This document shows positions 8,988-15,438 of a stretch of 64,000 nt of DNA, in pieces (position 1 is the first letter of the stretch; every line of letters starts with the position of its first letter). The DNA is from Ancylobacter vacuolatus (GTDB taxonomy: Bacteria; Pseudomonadota; Alphaproteobacteria; Rhizobiales; Xanthobacteraceae). The stretch lies in the NCBI RefSeq assembly GCF_030813595.1, contig NZ_JAUSUH010000008.1, positions 171,028-235,027 of the forward strand. Reading direction: 5' to 3'. The position numbers and the translations under genes are program-made. The notes beneath the pieces are model-generated. The model did not search any database. It was not told the DNA's origin and saw only the letters and a list, made by a program, of their open reading frames with translations.

Positions 8988-9773
8988 ATGGTCATTGCGG
9001 CCGCAGGGCTGAGGCTGTTCGAGGGCAAGAGGGGGCTGGTGGTCGGCATCGCCAACGACCAGTCCATCGCCTGGGGCTGCGCGCGCGCCTTCCGTGCCTT
9101 CGGGGCACAGGTCGCCGTCACCTATCTCAACGACAAGGCGCGGCCTTATGTCGAGCCGCTGGCGCGCGAGCTGGAGGCGCCTATCTTCCTGCCGCTCGAC
9201 GCCACCGTGCCGGGCCAGATGGAAGCGGTGTTCGCCGCCATCACCGAGCAATGGGGCGAACTCGACTTCCTCGTCCATTCCATCGCCTTCGCCCCGCGCG
9301 ACACGCTGGCCGGCCGCGTCACCGACGCGCCGCTGGATGGCTTCCTGAAGACGATGGAGGTGTCCTGCTGGTCGTTCATCCGCATGGGGCATCTGGCCGA
9401 GCCGCTGATGACAAAAGGCGGCGCGCTGTTCACCATGACCTATTACGGCGCCGAGAAGGTGATCGAGAACTACAACATCATGGGCGTCGCCAAGGCGGCG
9501 CTGGAGAGCGCGGTGCGCTATATGGCGGCGGAGCTGGGGCCGAAGGGCATCCGCGTCCACGCCATTTCGCCCGGCCCGCTCGCCACCCGCGCCGCCTCCG
9601 GCATCCCGGAATTCGACGCGCTGCTCGACAAGGCCCGGCGCAAGGCGCCGGCGCGCGAACTGGTGACCATCGACGATGTCGGCATCGCCACCGCCTTCCT
9701 CGCCCATGAATCCGCCCGGCTGATGACCGGGCAGGTGCTCTATATCGACGGCGGCTACAACATCATCGACTGA
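8988..9773 (+). CDS. fabI: Enoyl-[acyl-carrier-protein] reductase, FabI type
   Basis: A 261-residue NAD(P)H-dependent enoyl-ACP reductase of the divergent SDR class. Visible signatures are the cofactor loop GIANDQSIAWG (about residue 23), Tyr152 in YYGAEK and the catalytic pair Tyr162-x6-Lys169 in YNIMGVAK, equivalent to E. coli FabI Tyr156/Lys163. C-terminal GQVLYIDGGYN is canonical. It follows the DUF3141 gene by 17 nt with a GGGGAGGGGAG ribosome site. Its placement away from fatty-acid genes suggests an accessory paralogue acting with the DUF3141 protein; FabI/DUF3141 neighbours, often with phosphotransacetylase and acetate kinase, recur in alphaproteobacteria. Confidence 0.9.
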   Translation: MVIAAAGLRLFEGKRGLVVGIANDQSIAWGCARAFRAFGAQVAVTYLNDKARPYVEPLARELEAPIFLPLDATVPGQMEAVFAAITEQWGELDFLVHSIAFAPRDTLAGRVTDAPLDGFLKTMEVSCWSFIRMGHLAEPLMTKGGALFTMTYYGAEKVIENYNIMGVAKAALESAVRYMAAELGPKGIRVHAISPGPLATRAASGIPEFDALLDKARRKAPARELVTIDDVGIATAFLAHESARLMTGQVLYIDGGYNIID

Positions 9774-9801
9774 AAGCGCGGCCCGAACCCCGGGCCGCCT
9801 T
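9774..9801. terminator. Candidate bidirectional terminator between fabI and hlyD-like gene
   Basis: Between two convergent stop codons lies a GC hairpin: GCGGCCCG (9778-9785) pairs with CGGGCCGC (9791-9798) around a 5-nt loop. It is flanked by AAA on the left and TTT on the right, so it could stop transcription from both sides. The short T-run makes it a weak intrinsic terminator. Confidence 0.6.
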
Positions 9802-11034
9802 TCAGTGCCCGCCGAACACCAGCGTCTGCACCGGCAGGATCAGCGCCTGGATGCGCAGCAGCAGGGCATGGACCAGCGCCACCGTGTCGACGATGTGCAG
9901 ATAGATCCCGCGCAGCAGGCCGACCTCGCCGGAAGCGATGAGGTCGTGATTGTTGGAATAGGCGTTGGCGGCGCAGGTTGAGCCGGGCGGAATGCCATCG
10001 AGCCCGCCTTCATAGAGCGGTTCGAGGAACACGGTGATGGTGCCCGGCGCGCCGACCTGCTGGGCGTCGACCAGTTGGTCGCTGGTGCGCAGCTGGCCGG
10101 CGGCGATCACATCCTGCACGCTGGTGACCACCATCGGGATGATGGTGAGCGGCTTGGACAGGCAGGTCGCCTCGGCGATCATGCCGGGCTTCATCACCTG
10201 CGCCTCGATCTGGCCGAAGCCGGCGACGAGCCGCTTGCGGCCGGCATCGTCCGGGATCAGCACCCCGGCCGGGCGCATCAGCGGGTTGACGAGGTCGCCC
10301 ACCCGCAGCGCGAACTGCTCCACTTGCCCCGAGACGCCGGCGCGGATGACGGTCTTGGCCAGTTCCACCTCGGCCTGGGCGAGTGCCGCCTCGGCGCTGG
10401 CCTTCTGCGCCGGCAGCAGGGTTTCCAGCCGGATCAGCGCGCCTTCCTTCGCCGCCATCGCTGCCGCGACTGCGCCCTCTCGGCCGTCGACCCCCACCTG
10501 AAGCCGTTCCAGCTCACGGCGCGAGACGACATCGGCATTGCGGGTGTTCAGCTGGGTCTTGGTATCGAGCTCGTCGCGCGCCTGCTGCAGCGCCTTCTCC
10601 GCCTGGGTGATCTGGCCCTGCGCGGCGGCGACATCGGTGCGGGCGACGGTCATCTGCGCGTCGGTCTCCGCGATGCGCCGGCGCGCGGTCTCGGCCGCCG
10701 CCTTCTGCGCCGCATCGTCGAGCCGGAAGATCGGCTGGCCCTTCTCGATCCGGTCGCTCATGCCGACATAAATCTCCGCCACCCGGCCGATGGTTTCCGG
10801 CACGATCGGCACAGTGCGGAAATAGGCGGTGACGTTGGTCGCGGAGGGGTGATTGTAGAAGATGATGGTGATGAGCGTCACCGTCAGCATCAGGCAGGCG
10901 GTGATGCCCCAGCGCAGCTCGAACCACACCGAGAACAGAGTGATCTCGCGGCCGATGCGCTTGCCCTGGCCGTAGCGGCGGTAAAGGTAGTCCGGCAGGA
11001 CGGTGAGCAGCGAGCAGAGGAGCAGCTCAAGCAT
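9802..11034 (-). CDS. HlyD-family membrane-fusion (secretion/efflux) protein
   Basis: About 410 residues. One transmembrane helix near residues 40-60 (ITACLMLTVTLITIIFY) is followed by a biotinyl-lipoyl half (GRVAEIYVGMSDRIEKGQPIFRLD), a long alpha-helical hairpin rich in Ala/Gln/Arg, and the second lipoyl half (IRAGVSGQVEQFALRVGDLV). The ATG at 11034 fits because the hydrophobic N-terminus MLELLLCSLLTVLPDYLYRR follows and GGAG is upstream; the frame extends a few codons further. It overlaps the upstream small membrane protein gene by 8 nt. The pairing resembles E. coli YiaV/YiaW or YibH-type systems. No dedicated inner-membrane pump is adjacent. Confidence 0.87.
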   Translation of the reverse strand: MLELLLCSLLTVLPDYLYRRYGQGKRIGREITLFSVWFELRWGITACLMLTVTLITIIFYNHPSATNVTAYFRTVPIVPETIGRVAEIYVGMSDRIEKGQPIFRLDDAAQKAAAETARRRIAETDAQMTVARTDVAAAQGQITQAEKALQQARDELDTKTQLNTRNADVVSRRELERLQVGVDGREGAVAAAMAAKEGALIRLETLLPAQKASAEAALAQAEVELAKTVIRAGVSGQVEQFALRVGDLVNPLMRPAGVLIPDDAGRKRLVAGFGQIEAQVMKPGMIAEATCLSKPLTIIPMVVTSVQDVIAAGQLRTSDQLVDAQQVGAPGTITVFLEPLYEGGLDGIPPGSTCAANAYSNNHDLIASGEVGLLRGIYLHIVDTVALVHALLLRIQALILPVQTLVFGGH

Positions 11035-11446
11035 GAGGGCCGGCTCCGGTCGAACCGCCATGGCCAGACGGCGTATGCGCCCGCTCTTCCCGGGGTTCCG
11101 GCGGCAGCCCGGCCACCACCTCGGCGGCGCGGGCGATGCGGTTGAGCGGCGTGCCGAAATCCGGCAGGTCGACGAAGGCCAGCAGCAGCGCGATCACCCA
11201 GAGCGCGTGGTTATGGGTAAACAGCGCCAGCAGGCAGAGCACCGCGACGACCTCGAATTGCAGCTTCTGGCCGCGATGGGCCATGCGCTCGGGCAGCGAA
11301 TGCACATGCAGGAAGGCGACGCCCGCCAGCAGCACCGAGCCGATCAGCGTGATGGTGGCGATCACCATCAGGATATCGGTGCTGCCCGGCGCGGTGATGA
11401 AGAAGGGCAGGTGCTCGATGGCGGCACCATGGGGCAGGGACGTCAT
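11027..11446 (-). CDS. Small inner-membrane protein paired with the HlyD-like protein
   Basis: 139 residues with two or three predicted helices (ILMVIATITLIGSVLLAGVAF; FEVVAVLCLLALF; ALWVIALLLAFVDL) and a hydrophilic, Glu/Arg/Gly-rich C-terminal tail. I do not recognise the family. The 8-nt overlap with the HlyD-like gene downstream argues for coupled expression and a joint role in the envelope, as with the DUF3302 protein YiaW next to YiaV, although sequence resemblance to DUF3302 is not evident. Confidence 0.72.
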   Translation of the reverse strand: MTSLPHGAAIEHLPFFITAPGSTDILMVIATITLIGSVLLAGVAFLHVHSLPERMAHRGQKLQFEVVAVLCLLALFTHNHALWVIALLLAFVDLPDFGTPLNRIARAAEVVAGLPPEPREERAHTPSGHGGSTGAGPHA

Positions 11447-11536
11447 GCCATTCTCCAGGGCACGCGCGCGGCAAGGAAAGCCGCGCTCACGGCGCGGCCG
11501 GCCGAATCCACCGGCCAGCCGAGTGGTGCGAATGTA

Positions 11537-12034
11537 CTACTTTCCCCAGGTCAGGAACATCCCCACATCGCCCGGCATGCCATTGGGCCACTCCACGATC
11601 ATGGCGGAGAGCCCGTAGCCGGCGGCACGGAGATGGTCGCGCCAGAGTTCAAAGGCCTGGCGCGGGCGCCCGGTCAGCGTATCCGTCCAGCTGGCGTCGC
11701 CATTGTTGACCGCGCGGCCGTGGTCGCTGCACAGGGTGTTGGGGAAGCGCATGACCATGATCTCGTTTTCGCCGCGCTCGGCGGCGGCGCGCAGCTTGAT
11801 CAGCAGCGTCTCGGTGATCTCGTGCAGCTTGACCGGCGTGAGGTCGATCGGCTGCGACAGCGTCTTGGCGAGGTCCTCCTTGGCGCGCCGGGCGCGGTCC
11901 ATCGCCTCCACGGCCTCGTTCATCTTCGCCAGCGTGACCTTGTCCATATAGCCGCGCAGATCGGCGGCGGACATGAAGCTCTCATCGCCGAGGTGCTGGT
12001 GCGGCCCGCCGGTCGGGCTGGTGGTGTCGCTCAT
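11537..12034 (-). CDS. Conserved hypothetical protein, 165 aa
   Basis: Family not recognised. The protein is soluble with no signal peptide: an N-terminal half rich in charged helix (MSAADLRGYMDKVTLAKMNEA, then KLHEITETLLIKLRAAAERGE) and a C-terminal half with conserved-looking MVMRFPNTLCSDHGRAVNN and IVEWPNGMPGDVGMFLTW. The FPNTLCSDHGR segment could be a catalytic or metal site. The start ATG at 12034 follows AAGGAGCGAGACG on the coding strand. It lies 45 nt downstream of the PPK2 gene, so both are probably one transcript. Confidence 0.75.
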   Translation of the reverse strand: MSDTTSPTGGPHQHLGDESFMSAADLRGYMDKVTLAKMNEAVEAMDRARRAKEDLAKTLSQPIDLTPVKLHEITETLLIKLRAAAERGENEIMVMRFPNTLCSDHGRAVNNGDASWTDTLTGRPRQAFELWRDHLRAAGYGLSAMIVEWPNGMPGDVGMFLTWGK

Positions 12035-12079
12035 CGTCTCGCTCCTTGGTCGCTGCCGCCAATGGCGGATGGGTGATTT

Positions 12080-12880
12080 TCAGAAGATCGCCGGGACGTG
12101 GTGGCGCACGTCTTCCGGTTCCACATAGTCCTTCGGCTTTTGCCGCTTCGGCAGGGTGATCTTGTCGCGCTTTGGCGCCTCATAGGGCACCTTGGACAGA
12201 AGATGGCTGATGACGTTCAGCCGCATCCGCTTCTTGTCGTCGGAGGCGGCGACATACCAGGGCGCCCAGGCGCTGTCGGAGGCGGCGAACATCGCGTCGC
12301 GGGCGCGCGAATAGTCGTACCAGCGGCCATAGGATTTGAGGTCCATTGGCGAGAGCTTCCAAATCTTGCGCGGGTCGTGGATGCGCTGCTCCATCCGCCG
12401 GGTCTGTTCTTCCGGGCTCACCTCCAGCCAGTATTTGAGCAGGATGACGCCGGATTCGACGATCACCTTCTCGACGGCGGAGATGGTGTCGAGAAACTTC
12501 TCGGCCTGGGTTTCGGTGCAGAAGCCCATCACCCGCTCGACCCCGCAGCGGTTGTACCAGGAGCGGTCGAAGATCACGATCTCACCCGCCGCCGGCAGAT
12601 GCGGCATGTAGCGCTGGGCGTACATCTGCGATTTTTCCCGCTCGCTGGGGGCAGGGAGGGCGACGACGCGGAACACGCGCGGGCTCACCCGCTCGGTGAT
12701 GGCCTTGATGACGCCACCTTTGCCGGCGCCGTCGCGCCCCTCGAACAGCACGCAGATCTTGGCGCCAGTCGCCTTCGCCCATTCCTGCAGGGCGACCAGC
12801 TCGCCGTGCAGCCGCTTGAGTTCCTTGTCATAGGCCTTGCGGGAGAGGGATTCTGACGTGTCGAGGGTCGCCTTTTTCAT
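12080..12880 (-). CDS. ppk2: Polyphosphate kinase 2 (PPK2)
   Basis: A 266-residue PPK2-family enzyme that transfers phosphate between polyphosphate and nucleoside phosphates. Walker A is EGRDGAGKGG (residues ~47-56), Walker B lies in IFDRSWYNRCGVERVMGF (~residue 108 on), and the lid region has RMEQRIHDPRKIWKLSPMD. All are diagnostic of the single-domain class I family, which typically regenerates NDP/NTP. ATG at 12880 is preceded by AAAGGG. It heads a two-gene unit with the 165-aa unknown protein. Confidence 0.93.
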   Translation of the reverse strand: MKKATLDTSESLSRKAYDKELKRLHGELVALQEWAKATGAKICVLFEGRDGAGKGGVIKAITERVSPRVFRVVALPAPSEREKSQMYAQRYMPHLPAAGEIVIFDRSWYNRCGVERVMGFCTETQAEKFLDTISAVEKVIVESGVILLKYWLEVSPEEQTRRMEQRIHDPRKIWKLSPMDLKSYGRWYDYSRARDAMFAASDSAWAPWYVAASDDKKRMRLNVISHLLSKVPYEAPKRDKITLPKRQKPKDYVEPEDVRHHVPAIF

Positions 12881-13021
12881 CGGTCTTGCCCTTTCAGTAC
12901 AGATACGCCAGCGCCGGCCCGCGCCGGAGAGGAGACGTGGCCCTACGACCATACCTTAGCCGGCGCGCGCGGCGCGACTTTGATTTTAGGCAAGCGCGAA
13001 GAGGGGTGGAAGGGCCGCCGT

Positions 13022-14608
13022 TCAGCCGCCGGAAGCCGCCGCCTCCAGTGGGGCGATCTGCAGCGACTGGAACTGGATTTCACCCGAGGCGAACTGCTCC
13101 GAGGTGGAGCGCGAATCGTGGAACAGCCGCAGCCGCTGGGCGGCGCAGCGGCCATTATTCGGGATGGTGATGTCGAAGGAGAAGGGTCGCCAGGTGCGCG
13201 GGGCACCCAAAAGCTGGCCCGACTGGGCGGCCACCGTCCCGGAAGGATAGCACAGCACCTGCCAGACCATGCCGCGCTTGGACGACATCAGCCCCTTCTG
13301 TTCACCTGAGAAGCGGTAGCTGCCGGGCCGGAGGAAGGTGACCTGCTCCATCGAGGCGGACCTCACCCGGCCGACACCGAAGCGGATGCGCAACACCCGG
13401 CCGGCAACGTCGTCGCCGCGCGGCTGCAGGTCGATGAAGGCATTCACAGCGCGCGCCACGTTCCAGTTGAAGGGGAGGTTGCCGGGGTTCTGGGCGAAAT
13501 CGAGATTATTGACCGGCCGAACCTTCAGCGCCTCAGCCTCGGGCAGCATTTGCAGCCAGATATTGTAGGCGCCCTCGGCCCGCTTTTCGGCCGCGATGCG
13601 GGCGCGCAGAAGCGGCACGAGCTCGGGCTCGCTTGGCGGGCTGCCGGAGTCCTTGAGGTCCTGGAGCAGGGCGAGCGGCGCGTCCGAGGCGGCGAGCTTG
13701 CTGCCCATGCTCCGCAGGAACAGCCCGCGCCAGCTCGGATTCTCGACGAGCGCCGCCACCAGCGCCTTGCGGCCCTCGGGCGAGAGCGACAGGGAGTTGA
13801 GATAGCTGAGCGTGTACTCGTTCAGCGCCGGGCGGGTGCGCAGCAGCACATCGGCCATCCGCACCACGCCGGCATAATCGCCTTGCTCATAGTCCTGGTG
13901 CATCAGCCAGAAGGCCGCGACGGTCTCGCGGCGCGAGCGGGCCACCGCCTCCAGCATGGCCTGGCGGCTGGTGGCGAGGTCGTCCGACGTATCGCCCGTC
14001 AGCCGCCAGGCGGAGGCGTCCAGCGGGGCACCGGCGAGGATGCGGGTGGCGAGATCGCGGAGGGTGGCGCGCATGGCCGGGAGGTCTTCCGGCGCCGCCG
14101 GCGGCGGCGGCGCCGCCGCGTCGGCGGCGTCAGCCGCTTCCGGTTCGGCAGCTTCGGGCGGCGTGAGCGAGGCGGCGTGCTCGCGCGCTTGCCGCGCCAG
14201 GGAGTCTGCATCGTCGGCCGCCGCGGGTGGCAGGCCGGCATCTTCCGTCTGTTCGCCTCCGGCGGTGGTCGCGGTTGCGGTCGCGGCGGCCGTCGCGGCT
14301 TGCTCCGCCTGGCCCGCAGCCTGTTCTGCCTCCTGCGCCGTGGCGGTGGCGAACCGGGCCCGCTCCTGGCCCGCCAGCGTCAGCAGGGCGCGCGGATGCT
14401 CGGGATGCAGCGCCAGCGCCAGCTCGGGATGGCGCTCGGCCAGCGCCATGGGCAGCGAGGTGGTCGCGATCAGGGCGGCGAGAAGCAGCGCGCCCGCGCC
14501 GATCCCGGCGCAGCGCCAGGGGTGGACGGCGAGGGCGAGGCGCAGCGTGCGCAGCCAGACGAAGCGGGGGCGCGGCGGCGACCGGCGCGGGCGTGGCGGC
14601 TTGCTCAT
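13022..14608 (-). CDS. Membrane-anchored protein of the exopolysaccharide operon, unknown function
   Basis: About 528 residues, family not recognised. The N-terminus is basic (MSKPPRPRRSPPRPRF), then one hydrophobic helix (CAGIGAGALLLAALIATTSL), an Ala/Thr/Glu-rich low-complexity linker (~90-200), a helical TPR-like middle part (QDYEQGDYAGVVRMADVLLRTRPALNEYTL) and a C-terminal beta-rich part (~380-528) resembling a carbohydrate-binding sandwich. I take ATG at 14608, which overlaps the stop of the J-domain gene as ATGA. It is last in the BY-kinase operon and may help assemble or anchor the polysaccharide at the envelope. That role is inferred from position and topology only. Confidence 0.75.
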   Translation of the reverse strand: MSKPPRPRRSPPRPRFVWLRTLRLALAVHPWRCAGIGAGALLLAALIATTSLPMALAERHPELALALHPEHPRALLTLAGQERARFATATAQEAEQAAGQAEQAATAAATATATTAGGEQTEDAGLPPAAADDADSLARQAREHAASLTPPEAAEPEAADAADAAAPPPPAAPEDLPAMRATLRDLATRILAGAPLDASAWRLTGDTSDDLATSRQAMLEAVARSRRETVAAFWLMHQDYEQGDYAGVVRMADVLLRTRPALNEYTLSYLNSLSLSPEGRKALVAALVENPSWRGLFLRSMGSKLAASDAPLALLQDLKDSGSPPSEPELVPLLRARIAAEKRAEGAYNIWLQMLPEAEALKVRPVNNLDFAQNPGNLPFNWNVARAVNAFIDLQPRGDDVAGRVLRIRFGVGRVRSASMEQVTFLRPGSYRFSGEQKGLMSSKRGMVWQVLCYPSGTVAAQSGQLLGAPRTWRPFSFDITIPNNGRCAAQRLRLFHDSRSTSEQFASGEIQFQSLQIAPLEAAASGG

Positions 14609-15438
14609 CGGCGGCCCCAGAGAAAGCCCCAGAGCCGGATCCACACAGAAGGCTCCTCGACCTTATGGACGCTGAGCGGCAGCGGCCGGCGGGCGAGGGC
14701 GCTGCCGGAGACCGCGGCACGCGGACCCGACGCCGCTCCGGTGCCGTTTATCGGACGGCCCGAAGCCTTGACCTGTGGCGCCCTGACCAGTGGCGTCTTG
14801 GCCTGTCCCGCCTTGGCCTGTGTCGCCTTCGCCGATCCGGCTTTCCCCAAGGTCGCCTTGCCGCCCCCTGCGCGGCTGGCACCCGTCCTGCCCGAACCGA
14901 CCTTGCCGGCCCCCGGCGCGCCGCCATTGGGGCGCGGCCCAGTCGAACCCGAGGGGCGGCTCGATTCGGACCTTGCGGTGGTGGGCGCGGGCGGGCGACG
15001 CAGATCATAGGCGTCGCGCCGTTCCTGTGTCTTGAGGTCCTCCCAGGCGCGCGACACGCGGGCCGCGAAGACTTCCCGGTCCAGCGGACCGCTGCGCAGC
15101 GATTGCAGGTCGGGATGCAGCCAGCGCATCAGCAGCGCCATGTTGTGGCGAAGCTCTTCATGCGTTGAATGCGGCCCGCCTCCCAGCACGCGGTAGCTGT
15201 CGGCATCGCGGCAGAGCAGCGCCTGTTCGATGAAGAAGCCGGCGGCTTCCTGCAACGGTTGCCGGGCGAAGCCGCTGCGGCGGCTGGCGGCTGCCAGCGT
15301 CGCCTCATCACCCACCGCGATGGCGAGCAGGCAGGCGACATCCGGCGGCAGCGGGCGGCCGGGGATGCCGCGCGCCGAGGCGGGGTCCTTGAATAGGGCG
15401 AGCGCGGCATCGAGCGCGTCTGGCTCCGGCATGGTCAC
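14605..15438 (-). CDS. J-domain protein of the exopolysaccharide operon
   Basis: 277 residues. Residues ~80-150 read as a DnaJ-like J-domain: YRVLGGGPHSTHEELRHNM, then the invariant HPD inside RWLHPDLQ and helix IV with RVSRAWEDLKTQERRDAYD. The C-terminal ~120 residues are low-complexity Lys/Ala/Gly/Pro repeats, ending in SVWIRLWGFLWGRR, which could attach to the membrane. The start is GTG at 15438, overlapping the BY-kinase stop as GTGA, or ATG at 15432. J-domains recruit Hsp70; here the partner could be DnaK or the locus's own assembly proteins. The association with a Wzc-type kinase is unusual. Confidence 0.8.
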   Translation of the reverse strand: MTMPEPDALDAALALFKDPASARGIPGRPLPPDVACLLAIAVGDEATLAAASRRSGFARQPLQEAAGFFIEQALLCRDADSYRVLGGGPHSTHEELRHNMALLMRWLHPDLQSLRSGPLDREVFAARVSRAWEDLKTQERRDAYDLRRPPAPTTARSESSRPSGSTGPRPNGGAPGAGKVGSGRTGASRAGGGKATLGKAGSAKATQAKAGQAKTPLVRAPQVKASGRPINGTGAASGPRAAVSGSALARRPLPLSVHKVEEPSVWIRLWGFLWGRR

